Source of the DNA: Paludibacteraceae bacterium
GTDB taxonomy: Bacteria; Bacteroidota; Bacteroidia; Bacteroidales; Paludibacteraceae
DNA: 47,469 nt
Direction: 5' to 3'
Assembly (NCBI GenBank): GCA_024400125.1
Contig: JAKSNG010000015.1
Location: 1 to 47,469, forward strand
The notes under the pieces were generated by a model. It was not told the DNA's origin and did no database searches. It was given only the letters and a program-made list of their open reading frames with translations. Positions 23,767 to 33,272 of the stretch are shown here, in pieces (the stretch's first letter is position 1; every line of letters starts with the position of its first letter). A program made the position numbers and the translations under genes.

Positions 23767-25083
23767 ATGGCAAAAGCATTTCAAAAAATATACACAGAGA
23801 TAACGGCTATCACCAAAGCCACCTGTACGCTGAAAGCCGAAGGAGTAGGTAACGAGGAACTCGCCACTGTCAATGGTAAGTTAGCCCAGGTCGTTAAAAT
23901 CATGGGTAACGAAGTTACTCTGCAGGTTTTCCAAGGTACCGAAGGAATCCCTACCAACGCAGAAGTGGTGTTCTTAGGCAAAGCTCCTTCCCTCAAAGTG
24001 AGTGACCAACTCGCTGGACGTTTCTTCAATGCTTATGGTAAACCTATCGATGGCGGACCAGAAGTAGAAGGCAAAGAAGTTGAGTTGGGTGGACCAAGCG
24101 TGAACCCCGTTCGCCGTAAACAACCATCTGAATTGATTGCTACCGGTATCGCAGGTATTGACTTGAATAACACCCTCGTGTCAGGACAAAAAATACCTTT
24201 CTTTGCTGACCCAGACCAGCCTTACAACCAAGTGATGGCAAACGTAGCCCTCCGTGCTGAAGTAGATAAAATCATCTTAGGCGGCATGGGACTGACCAAC
24301 GACGACTACTTGTATTTCAAGAACGTCTTCGCTAACGCTGGTGTACTGGACCGTATCGTGTCTTTCGTCAACACCACCGAGAATCCTGCCGTTGAGCGTT
24401 TGCTTATTCCAGACATGGCTCTGACCGCTGCCGAGTACTTCGCTGTAGAGAAACATGAGAAAGTGCTGGTACTATTGACCGACATGACGCTCTATGCTGA
24501 CGCATTGGCTATCGTAAGTAACCGTATGGACCAAATCCCATCTAAAGATTCTATGCCTGGTTCGCTCTATTCAGACTTAGCAAAGATATATGAGAAAGCC
24601 GTGCAATTCCCTGATGGCGGTTCGATTACTATCATCGCTGTCACAACCCTCTCCGGAGGTGATATCACACATGCTATTCCTGATAACACGGGTTACATCA
24701 CAGAAGGACAGCTGTATCTCCGTCGTGATACAGAGATAGGTAAAGTCATTGTTGACCCATTCCGTTCCTTGTCTCGTCTGAAACAGTTAGTTGCTGGTAA
24801 GAAAACACGTGAAGACCACTCGCAAGTGATGAATGCAGCCATCCGTCTGTATGCTGATGCTGCTAACGCAAAAACAAAACAGGAAAACGGATTCGACTTG
24901 ACCGACTACGACAACCGCTGTCTGGACTTCGCCAAAGAGTATTCAAACGATATTCTCGCTATCGACGTCAATATCAATACCACCGAGATGCTCGATATCG
25001 CATGGAAACTGTTCGGCAAATATTTCCAACCGGAAGAAGTGAATATCAAACAATCGATATTGGAAAAGTACTGGAATAAGTAA
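23767..25083 (+). CDS. ntpB: V-type ATPase regulatory subunit B
   Basis: This 438-aa protein pairs with subunit A in the A3B3 head. It has the B-type beta-barrel, the region PIFADPDQPYNQ-like (IPFFADPDQPYNQ) in place of a P-loop and the block PDNTGYITEGQLYL. The degenerate P-loop means it binds nucleotide without rapid hydrolysis. Its stop overlaps the ATG of subunit D (TAATG). Confidence 0.95.
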   Translation: MAKAFQKIYTEITAITKATCTLKAEGVGNEELATVNGKLAQVVKIMGNEVTLQVFQGTEGIPTNAEVVFLGKAPSLKVSDQLAGRFFNAYGKPIDGGPEVEGKEVELGGPSVNPVRRKQPSELIATGIAGIDLNNTLVSGQKIPFFADPDQPYNQVMANVALRAEVDKIILGGMGLTNDDYLYFKNVFANAGVLDRIVSFVNTTENPAVERLLIPDMALTAAEYFAVEKHEKVLVLLTDMTLYADALAIVSNRMDQIPSKDSMPGSLYSDLAKIYEKAVQFPDGGSITIIAVTTLSGGDITHAIPDNTGYITEGQLYLRRDTEIGKVIVDPFRSLSRLKQLVAGKKTREDHSQVMNAAIRLYADAANAKTKQENGFDLTDYDNRCLDFAKEYSNDILAIDVNINTTEMLDIAWKLFGKYFQPEEVNIKQSILEKYWNK

Positions 25084-25694
25084 TGGCTATACAATACCAA
25101 TTTAATAAAACATCGTTGCAAGGTTTGGAAAAGAACCTCAAAATGCGACAACGTACCCTTCCTACACTCCAAAGTAAGGAATCTGCTCTGCGCTTGGAAG
25201 TCAAAAAAGCCAAAGCCGAGATTGCTGCGCTGGACGAGGAAGTGGACAAGCGCATCAAAGGCTACGACCAAATGATTGCACTATGGGGAGAGTTCGATAC
25301 ATCGCTCATACACGTGGACGACGTGCGCATGTCCATAAAGAAAATCGCAGGCGTGCGCGTGCCCGTACTCGATGAAGTGGTGTACTCAACAAAAACTTTC
25401 TCTATTTTTGATTCTCCTAAATGGTTCTATGACGGTTTTGAACAACTCAAAGCCATCGCTGATGTCGGTATTCGACAGGAGTTCGTACGCCGCAAAGTCG
25501 ATTTGCTGGAGTATGCTCGTAAGAAAACAACACAGAAAGTGAACCTGTTCGAGAAAGTGCAAATACCTGGTTACCAAGATGCTATCCGCAAAATCAAGCG
25601 ATTCATGGAAGACGAGGAAAACCTCAGCAAGTCTTCCCAAAAAATAGTGAAAGCAAAGCGCGAACGTGAAGCGCAGAAAGGAGGAGAAGCATGA
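25083..25694 (+). CDS. ntpD: V-type ATPase subunit D
   Basis: Subunit D is the central rotor shaft. The 203-aa protein has N- and C-terminal helices suited to a long coiled coil and the family motif FNKTSL-Q-GL near the start. It overlaps subunit B by one base and subunit I by 4 nt (ATGA), which suggests coupled translation. Confidence 0.92.
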   Translation: MAIQYQFNKTSLQGLEKNLKMRQRTLPTLQSKESALRLEVKKAKAEIAALDEEVDKRIKGYDQMIALWGEFDTSLIHVDDVRMSIKKIAGVRVPVLDEVVYSTKTFSIFDSPKWFYDGFEQLKAIADVGIRQEFVRRKVDLLEYARKKTTQKVNLFEKVQIPGYQDAIRKIKRFMEDEENLSKSSQKIVKAKREREAQKGGEA

Positions 25695-27451
25695 TCACTC
25701 AAATGAAAAAATACACTTTCTTAGTGTTCCATCGTGACTATGAGACTTTCCTCAATCGTCTGCGCGAGGCTGGAGTAGTGCACATCAACTGTACTGCGAC
25801 TGGTTTAGCCGAGGATACCGACCTCCAACAATCCATCGCAAAGGCAGATGAACTTCGTAAACTCATCAAACAAGGTGCACCAGACCAACTCTTGCACGAA
25901 CGTGCCGAAGTGGAAAACCAAATACAAGCTGTCAAGAAAGAGATAGCTCGCGTGGCTGCTTGGGGGGCGTTTGACTCTACACAAATAGAGCAACTCAAAC
26001 AAGCTGGATATGAACTTCACTTCTACGAATGCTCCAAGACGAACTTTGATGACGAGATGGGTATCGTTGTTGGCGAAACAAAAACGAAAGTGAACTTCGC
26101 CTCTGTAGGTGCATTAGAGAACGCAGAAGAACGTGGTGTCGTCGAAGTACGACTCAATAAATCGGCTGACGAACTGACCAAAGACCAAGAAGGACTAAAC
26201 GCTCTTCTCGTGGCTGCTAACGCACGCATCGAGGCTTGGAAAATGGCTAATATATCACAACTACAAGCGCAACTGCAACAAATCGAACAACAAATAGATT
26301 GGAAGAAAGTCGTACTCAATACCGATAGTGCAGCTGATGGCGCACTATGTGTCTTGGAAGGATTCTGCCCCATTGACCAATGCGAATCGCTTAACCAAAT
26401 GCTACAAGAGACATCAGCCTATTACGAGGCTGAAGACCCCAAACCCGAAGACGCCACACCTATCAAACTGCGTAACAACTGGTTCACTCGTATGTTCGAG
26501 TGCTTGACGGGTATGTATGGCTGGCCTAACTACGGCGAGTTTGACCCAACACCCGTCTTAGGTCCGTTCTTCTTACTATTCTTCTCTCTCTGTATAGGAG
26601 ACGCAGGTTATGGCTTGTTGCTCATCTTAGTGGGTTACCTCATCAAAGCCGGCAAACTGAAAATCGAGATGTTCGATGGAATGGGACCCATCATCATGGC
26701 TTTAGGTGTCGGCTCAACAGTCATCGGTTACCTCATGGGTGGATTCTTCGGAATAGACCTCTATGCTGCCCCTTGGTTCCCAACAATCGGCAAAGCCGTA
26801 ATGTTCAAAGGACTATTCGGAAAACAAATAGCTGGTTACGATATAATGATGGTGTTGGCGATTGTGATTGGCGTCATCCACATCTGTTTGGCTATGACCA
26901 TCAAGTGTATCGTCTCCACAAAACGCTTTGGTTTCAAAGAAACCATCTCTGCTTGGGGATGGTTAGTACTCATCTTAGGTGTCCTAATCACGTTGATTTT
27001 AGGAGCACTCGTCGGATGGGGCGCAGAAGTAACTAAAGTCATTCTCATCGTTATTGGTGCGGTTTCCGCATTGGGAATATTCATCTTCAACAAACCTGGA
27101 CGCAATCCGCTCATCAATATCGGTGCCGGTCTGTGGGATACATACGGTATGGCAACAGGTATCATGGGTGACGTGCTTTCCTATATTCGTCTCTATGCAT
27201 TAGGATTGGCTGGCGGTATGTTGGGAATGGCATTTAACCAATTGGGCGAAATGGTCTTGGGTGACACACCCAATGTCGGCACTTGGCTCGGATTCATTGC
27301 CATCGTTGTCTTCGGACACGTGCTGAACTTGCTCATGGCTTGTCTTGGCGCTTTTGTTCACCCATTGCGTTTGACTTTTGTGGAATACTTCAAAAATGCT
27401 GGCTATGAAGGCTCAGGAAAAGCCTACTCACCATTCAGCAAGAAAAACTAA
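25691..27451 (+). CDS. ntpI: V-type ATPase subunit I (stator a-subunit)
   Basis: This 586-aa protein has a cytoplasmic N-terminal half with coiled coils (about 50-230) and a C-terminal half with about seven or eight membrane helices. The block GDVLSYIRLYALGLAGG contains the conserved Arg that faces the rotor ring and lets ions move. GDAGYGLLL is another family motif. A second possible start is the ATG at 25703. Confidence 0.94.
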   Translation: MITQMKKYTFLVFHRDYETFLNRLREAGVVHINCTATGLAEDTDLQQSIAKADELRKLIKQGAPDQLLHERAEVENQIQAVKKEIARVAAWGAFDSTQIEQLKQAGYELHFYECSKTNFDDEMGIVVGETKTKVNFASVGALENAEERGVVEVRLNKSADELTKDQEGLNALLVAANARIEAWKMANISQLQAQLQQIEQQIDWKKVVLNTDSAADGALCVLEGFCPIDQCESLNQMLQETSAYYEAEDPKPEDATPIKLRNNWFTRMFECLTGMYGWPNYGEFDPTPVLGPFFLLFFSLCIGDAGYGLLLILVGYLIKAGKLKIEMFDGMGPIIMALGVGSTVIGYLMGGFFGIDLYAAPWFPTIGKAVMFKGLFGKQIAGYDIMMVLAIVIGVIHICLAMTIKCIVSTKRFGFKETISAWGWLVLILGVLITLILGALVGWGAEVTKVILIVIGAVSALGIFIFNKPGRNPLINIGAGLWDTYGMATGIMGDVLSYIRLYALGLAGGMLGMAFNQLGEMVLGDTPNVGTWLGFIAIVVFGHVLNLLMACLGAFVHPLRLTFVEYFKNAGYEGSGKAYSPFSKKN

Positions 27452-27480
27452 ACAATTTTGTTAAATTATAAACTAAATAA

Positions 27481-27906
<426 letters not shown>

Positions 27907-27928
27907 TCATCAATAATTGATTATTACA

Positions 27929-28912
27929 ATGGAAAAACTGAATTTTGGTTTAATTGGTGCCGCTGGTTATATTGCTCCGCGACACATCAAAGCCATTGCT
28001 GACACAGGCAACAACCTGATGGTAGCATTTGACAAGTTTGATTCGGTAGGTCGTTTAGACTCTTCGTTCCCCGATTGTTCATTCTTTACAGAGAACGAGC
28101 AGTTTGATCGTTTCTGCTCTAAGCAGCAGCGTACAAATGACCCATTGTCATGGATGTCTATTTGTACCCCTAACTACACGCACGACGCATTCATTCGTTA
28201 TGGCTTACGTTTAGGCTGCAACGTCATCTGCGAGAAACCATTAGTGCTCAATCCTTACAACATCGACAACCTCGTCGAGTTGGAGAAAGAGACTGGTCAT
28301 CAAGCATATACGATTCTGCAACTGCGTTTGCATGAGGCTATCGCTAACCTCAAAAAGAAGGTCGAGAACGGTCCTAAAGACAAAGTCTATGATGTCGATT
28401 TGACCTATATCACTTCTCGCGGTAAATGGTATTATTCCTCATGGAAAGGTGATGTGCATAAGTCGGGTGGTGTAGCCACAAACATTGGAGTACACTTCTA
28501 CGACATGCTGCAATGGATTTTTGGTCCAGTGAAGCAAAACATCGTGCACGTGATGAGTTTTGACCGTGTAGCTGGTTATCTCGAACTCGAGAAAGCACGC
28601 GTGCGCTATTTCTTGTCCATCAATGCCGAATGTTTGCCCGCTAATGCTGTGCAAGGTGAAAAGAAAACCTATCGTACACTCAATATTGACGGCGAGGAAT
28701 TTGAGTTCAGCGCTGGATTTACAGAGTTACACACCGAGAGCTATAAACGCATTTTGGCAGGAGAAGGTTTCCGCATCGCAGAAGCTCGCCCATGTATCGA
28801 AATTGTAAGTAACATCCGCCATGCGGAGCCAATTGGTCTTGTGGGTGATTATCATCCTCTGGCTAAACTCCCATTGGCTAAACACCCATTTGGATGGGAT
28901 GAAAGGCGTTGA
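27929..28912 (+). CDS. wlbA: UDP-N-acetyl-2-amino-2-deoxyglucuronate dehydrogenase-like oxidoreductase
   Basis: The 327-aa protein is a Gfo/Idh/MocA-family NAD-dependent oxidoreductase. The Rossmann motif GLIGAAGYIAPRH at the start and CEKPLVLNPYN with the catalytic Lys fit WlbA/WbpB, which oxidises the C3 hydroxyl of UDP-GlcNAcA en route to di-N-acetylated sugars of O-antigen or capsule. The long similarity in the DSVGRLD and FFTENEQFD region supports this subfamily. Its partner enzymes are not in the window. It sits between the V-ATPase operon and the export genes. Confidence 0.78.
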   Translation: MEKLNFGLIGAAGYIAPRHIKAIADTGNNLMVAFDKFDSVGRLDSSFPDCSFFTENEQFDRFCSKQQRTNDPLSWMSICTPNYTHDAFIRYGLRLGCNVICEKPLVLNPYNIDNLVELEKETGHQAYTILQLRLHEAIANLKKKVENGPKDKVYDVDLTYITSRGKWYYSSWKGDVHKSGGVATNIGVHFYDMLQWIFGPVKQNIVHVMSFDRVAGYLELEKARVRYFLSINAECLPANAVQGEKKTYRTLNIDGEEFEFSAGFTELHTESYKRILAGEGFRIAEARPCIEIVSNIRHAEPIGLVGDYHPLAKLPLAKHPFGWDERR

Positions 28913-28927
28913 TATATAGGTGTTTAT

Positions 28928-28979
28928 CATAACATCCTCATAACATCCCCATAACATCCTCATAACATCCTCATAACAT
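28928..28979. repeat. 11-bp tandem repeat CATAACATCCT, nearly five copies
   Basis: Four full units and most of a fifth, one with C for T at the last place, lie just before the first export lipoprotein gene. Copy number could vary and alter its leader. Confidence 0.8.
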
Positions 28980-28992
28980 TGTAAAGACTTTG

Positions 28993-29847
28993 ATGCAGAG
29001 TATTAAAACATATTTAATTGGGTTAGTAGGTATTGTGCTTGGCTTATCTTCTTGCGTAACAAGTCGAAAAGTCAACTACTTACAGGAACCTGACAAGAAA
29101 ATCCCACACTACGCCGACACAATCGATTTTTCGGAATACAAAATCCGCACAAACGATCGATTGTATATCTATGTCTATTCGCTGAACGAAGAAGTGATGA
29201 AGATGTATAACTCTTCCACTTACGGCAGCGGAGCCAATGGACGTGCTCAGATGGAACACTCCATGGGACAAAATGGTCGAGGCACGTACGAACTGTATTC
29301 ATACTTAGTCGATACGGCTGGTTGTATTGATTTCCCCACGTTGGGAAAGATACCCGTTCGCGGACTCACTACGCGTGAGACAAAAGTGAAGATGGAACAG
29401 GAGTTAGCTTCCTTGCTTAAGGAATTACCTGGCTATTCCACTATCTCTGTCGAAGTGAACGTAGTACAACGCAGTTACTCGCTAATCGGCGTCAAATCAG
29501 GGCGTTTCCCGATAGAAAGGGAGAAACTAACCATCTTTGAGGCTTTGGCTCAAATGGGCAATTTGCAGGAGTTTAGTGACCGTTCACGCGTCAAGATTAT
29601 TCGTGAAATCAACGGCGAAACGATGATTCGTGAATTTGACTTGCGGTCAAAGGACATCATCAACTCAGAGTTCTACTATATCGAACCCAACGACATCATC
29701 TACGTACGTGAGATGTCTGGCAAAGCCTTTGGTATCAACTCTGCGGCAACTGGATTAGCTGTCGTTTCCACCACTTTATCATTCGGCGTATTCGTCTATA
29801 CGATTGTCGCCACAGGTATTAACCACGTAAATAAGTATAAGAAATGA
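28993..29847 (+). CDS. Polysaccharide export lipoprotein 1 (Wza-like)
   Basis: The 284-aa protein has a lipobox (LSSC), then the polysaccharide export domain with YKIRTNDRLYIYV, followed by an SLBB-like region (SYSLIGVKSGRFPI) and FYYIEPNDIIYV. A C-terminal hydrophobic segment (about 250-272) may be the membrane-spanning helix. The ATG at 28993 is preferred over a TTG immediately before it. It overlaps the next gene by 4 nt. Confidence 0.85.
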   Translation: MQSIKTYLIGLVGIVLGLSSCVTSRKVNYLQEPDKKIPHYADTIDFSEYKIRTNDRLYIYVYSLNEEVMKMYNSSTYGSGANGRAQMEHSMGQNGRGTYELYSYLVDTAGCIDFPTLGKIPVRGLTTRETKVKMEQELASLLKELPGYSTISVEVNVVQRSYSLIGVKSGRFPIEREKLTIFEALAQMGNLQEFSDRSRVKIIREINGETMIREFDLRSKDIINSEFYYIEPNDIIYVREMSGKAFGINSAATGLAVVSTTLSFGVFVYTIVATGINHVNKYKK

Positions 29848-30629
29848 GAAAGAACATCGTTTATCTGCTCGTTCTTATGCTGACGAGCATCGCGCTAACT
29901 GGCTGCTATAGCCACCGTGTGATAGGTTTGTTACAGGAACCTACCAAAAATAATAAAATACCTGTTTATGAGAAGGACTCCATGCCACATGAATACCGTA
30001 TTCATGTCAATGACGAGTTGATTTATCGACTCATCACTATGGACGAAACCATCAGTAAAGTATTGGGTACGAACCAAGGCTACTCCAATTCGCAGTATGT
30101 CAATTCCTATCGCGTTTATGACGATGGTACAGTGGATTTCCCATTCCTCGCACCCGTACATGTAGAAGGTTTAACCATTGAGGAAGCGCAAGACACGATT
30201 AAAACTGCTTTCCGCAAGATTATTCCTGATGCAGACCTCAAGTTAGCTCTTTATAACAAGACGTTCACGGTTATCGGTGACATCCGTTCCGGCGAGTATT
30301 ATATATATAAGGAGAAGATGAATATCTTTGAGGCTTTGGCTATGACGGGTGACTTGATGAATTCGGGCGATCGCCGACATGTGCGCATTGTGCGTCCTAA
30401 CGGCAATGAAGACCCCGAAGTGCTGGAGTTTGATATTCGTACGAACACCATCATTGATTCCAAGTACTACTATATTTATCCTAACGATGTTATTTATGTA
30501 GCACGTACCAAGGATAGTTTCGTCAAAGTAGCAAGTTATAGTGGTGTGTTAGGATTGATTACATCTTCTGTCTCGCTGCTCATAACGGCATTGAACTACT
30601 CCGTCACATTAAGTGGAAGTGCTCAATAA
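29844..30629 (+). CDS. Polysaccharide export lipoprotein 2 (Wza-like)
   Basis: This 261-aa protein is a paralogue of the preceding one: lipobox LTGC (Cys21), YRIHVNDELIYRL, FTVIGDIRSGEYYIYKEK and YYYIYPNDVIYV. It also ends in a hydrophobic helix. Two adjacent but diverged copies suggest either a hetero-oligomeric export pore or a duplication. It begins inside the end of the first copy and is followed after 20 nt by the Wzc-like gene. Confidence 0.84.
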   Translation: MRKNIVYLLVLMLTSIALTGCYSHRVIGLLQEPTKNNKIPVYEKDSMPHEYRIHVNDELIYRLITMDETISKVLGTNQGYSNSQYVNSYRVYDDGTVDFPFLAPVHVEGLTIEEAQDTIKTAFRKIIPDADLKLALYNKTFTVIGDIRSGEYYIYKEKMNIFEALAMTGDLMNSGDRRHVRIVRPNGNEDPEVLEFDIRTNTIIDSKYYYIYPNDVIYVARTKDSFVKVASYSGVLGLITSSVSLLITALNYSVTLSGSAQ

Positions 30630-30649
30630 ACAAATACCCAACAACGAAT

Positions 30650-33268
30650 ATGGCAAACAATAATTATATAGACGCTAATGCGAATTACCAATACGGTAAT
30701 GGAGCATACGGTAATGACCCGTATAGTCCTTATGGCAATGGTCAGTACGGCAACGGTCAGTACGGCAATGGTCAGTATGGCAAAAATGGTCAGTATGGTA
30801 ACAACCAGTACAACAGTTACAACAACTTCCAAGACCCCAACGATGAAGAGGAATCGTCCTTCAACATCATGGAGTGGGTCTTCAAAGTGCTGCACTATTG
30901 GTACTTGTTCGTAATCGGTTTGGTAATTGCTTTTGGTATTGCTTCGCTGAAGAACCGCAAGTGGTTACCGTCCTACTATTCACAAGGAACGATCATCATC
31001 AAGGAGACCGGTGCCGTCTATGGAGGTGCTAACTCTGCCTTGATGCAGGGTTTTGGTGTGGATGCTGGTTACAAAAACGTGCAGAATCAGCTCATTATGC
31101 TGCGTTCGTATGACTTGATGAGCCGCACGATTGACTCGCTGCCGTTCTTACAAGCAGAGTACATCACACAAGGACGTTTCAAAACACGTAATATCTATCA
31201 CAACACACCTATTACTGTTGAACCAAAGCGTGTGGCAGAAAATACCTACGGCATACTCTTCCAAGTTGAGTTCCAAGAAGATGGTACATTGAAGCTTTCA
31301 TCGACCGACGAGGAGCATCCGTATTCCACCCACGCACGCTATGGTGAAGAGATAGAAACACCGTATTTCACAGCTGTTATTTGGCCAACGGAACGCATGA
31401 CAACCTCCGGCAGAATTTTCTTCCGCTTCCGTTCACACGATGGTTTGGTTAGTGAAATGATTAGCCGTTTACGTCTCGATTTCCTCACACAAGGTAGTAC
31501 TATCTTAGCCATCGGTTTGGTGAGTGAAACGCCCGAACGTGACTGCGAAGTGATTGATATGCTCGCTAAAGTATTCCTTCTCCAGAATTTGGAGCAGAAA
31601 AATGCAGTAGCGGACAACTCCATTAGATTCATTACAGAGCAATTAGGTGAACTGCAAGAGTCGCTCGAAGTAAGTGAAAATGCAATGACTAATTTCCGTC
31701 AGGAAAACAAGTTCGTCGATGTGTCTTCATACGCTGGGCAGTTGATGGCTAAGGTCGCTGGCTATGACCAAGAATTGATGTCTATGCGCTTGCGCGAGAC
31801 GTACTTTGATTACTTGACCAATTATCTCAATACGAACTTAGAGAGTGGGGCAGTTATCGCACCTACATCTATGGGCTTGAATGATGCTGCCTTAATCAGT
31901 TTAGTGCAGCAAATCAATGACCTTCGTATTCAACGTGGCGAACTCAGCGACCGCAACCCATACTATGCTAAGTTTACCAAAGACATTGAGAATGTCAAGA
32001 CGATGATTGCAGAAGTCGTGGAGTCTATGCGTGCTTCATTAAATATCGAAAAGCAAGACTTGACTCAACGTTATGCTGAAGTGGAACGCGAGATTCAAAA
32101 ACTGCCCAAGAAAGAATTGCAGATGGTCGCTATTGAGCGTAACTATCGTATCGATGACAACTACTACACTTTCTTCTTGCAGAAACGCGCAGAAGCCGAA
32201 ATCCAAAAAGCAAGTAACACTCCCGATAATATCATCTTGGATAAAGCACGTACCATCAATACTGTCAACTCTTCTACTCGTCAGAAGACGACCACTACTG
32301 CGCTCATCATTGGATTCTTGATTCCATTGATTTTGGTGATTGCAAGTGAACTGTTGAACAACAAAGTGCGTAATCCGAAAGAGGTAGAGAAACTCTCTCC
32401 ATTCCGTCTCATTGGTACCGTGCGACACGCCAAGAGTCAAAACCCAACTTTGGTGCGAGATCATCCACGTTCCAGTTATGCAGAGATGTTGCGCTCTATC
32501 CGTACCCGTATGGAGTTTGTCGTTAAACGTAAAGACAAAATCGTGGTAGCAGTTACTTCGACTGAGTCTGGCGATGGTAAGACTTTCCTGTGTTCGAACC
32601 TTGCTTCTCTCTATGCGCTAACTGGCAAAAAGACGATTTTGGTTGACTTGGATATTCGTAAACCAAACATCCACACCAAATTAGGTTTGGAAAGTGGCTA
32701 TGGCGTAACTAACTATCTCATTGGCGATTGCGAATTAGAGGATACGTTCATCAAAGACTCTCCATTTGACTTTGACATCATGCGTGCAGGTACAATCCCA
32801 CCAAACCCAGGCGAACTCATTCACTCGGATAAACTTGCGCAGATGATTAACGAGTTGCGTGATAAATACGATTTCATTATTTTAGATACATCACCTATTG
32901 GTCTTGTCCCTGATGCCTATGCACTCTTAGAGCAAGCTGATATGGGCTTGTTCGTCATCCGTTGCATGCAGACTAATAAGTCGTTCTGCAAGCAGACATT
33001 GCAGCAGATTGCTGAGGTCGTTGACCATCCTGAGAAATTGCAGATTGTCCTCTCTGATATTCCAACCGAAGGTGGTCATGGCACGGGCTATGGTTACGGC
33101 TATGGCTACGGCTATGGCGGCTATGGCTATGGACACCGCAGCAGTTATGGCTACGGCTATGGACAAAAACGTTCCGGATTGAGATATAAGTACGGCAAAC
33201 TATACGGCAAAATCTTCCACAAAGAGGATAAGAACTCGTATAATTACTATTCGGATGATGATGTATAA
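30650..33268 (+). CDS. Wzc-like chain-length determinant and tyrosine kinase with tyrosine-rich ends
   Basis: The 872-aa protein combines a Wzz-type periplasmic part between membrane helices (about 83-100 and about 550-567) and a C-terminal BY-kinase. The P-loop SGDGKT is at 640-645, Walker A' VDLDIRKP at 665-672 and Walker B FIILDTSP follows. Two unusual low-complexity ends are present. Residues 1-60 consist of Asn/Gln/Tyr/Gly repeats (QYGNG several times, 12 Tyr). The C-terminus has many GYGYG repeats with about 16 Tyr in all, more than the Tyr cluster expected for autophosphorylation. With the export lipoproteins it would control polymer length and secretion. It converges on the T9SS gene with a 4-nt gap. 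Confidence 0.9.
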   Translation: MANNNYIDANANYQYGNGAYGNDPYSPYGNGQYGNGQYGNGQYGKNGQYGNNQYNSYNNFQDPNDEEESSFNIMEWVFKVLHYWYLFVIGLVIAFGIASLKNRKWLPSYYSQGTIIIKETGAVYGGANSALMQGFGVDAGYKNVQNQLIMLRSYDLMSRTIDSLPFLQAEYITQGRFKTRNIYHNTPITVEPKRVAENTYGILFQVEFQEDGTLKLSSTDEEHPYSTHARYGEEIETPYFTAVIWPTERMTTSGRIFFRFRSHDGLVSEMISRLRLDFLTQGSTILAIGLVSETPERDCEVIDMLAKVFLLQNLEQKNAVADNSIRFITEQLGELQESLEVSENAMTNFRQENKFVDVSSYAGQLMAKVAGYDQELMSMRLRETYFDYLTNYLNTNLESGAVIAPTSMGLNDAALISLVQQINDLRIQRGELSDRNPYYAKFTKDIENVKTMIAEVVESMRASLNIEKQDLTQRYAEVEREIQKLPKKELQMVAIERNYRIDDNYYTFFLQKRAEAEIQKASNTPDNIILDKARTINTVNSSTRQKTTTTALIIGFLIPLILVIASELLNNKVRNPKEVEKLSPFRLIGTVRHAKSQNPTLVRDHPRSSYAEMLRSIRTRMEFVVKRKDKIVVAVTSTESGDGKTFLCSNLASLYALTGKKTILVDLDIRKPNIHTKLGLESGYGVTNYLIGDCELEDTFIKDSPFDFDIMRAGTIPPNPGELIHSDKLAQMINELRDKYDFIILDTSPIGLVPDAYALLEQADMGLFVIRCMQTNKSFCKQTLQQIAEVVDHPEKLQIVLSDIPTEGGHGTGYGYGYGYGYGGYGYGHRSSYGYGYGQKRSGLRYKYGKLYGKIFHKEDKNSYNYYSDDDV

Positions 33269-33272
33269 TCGG

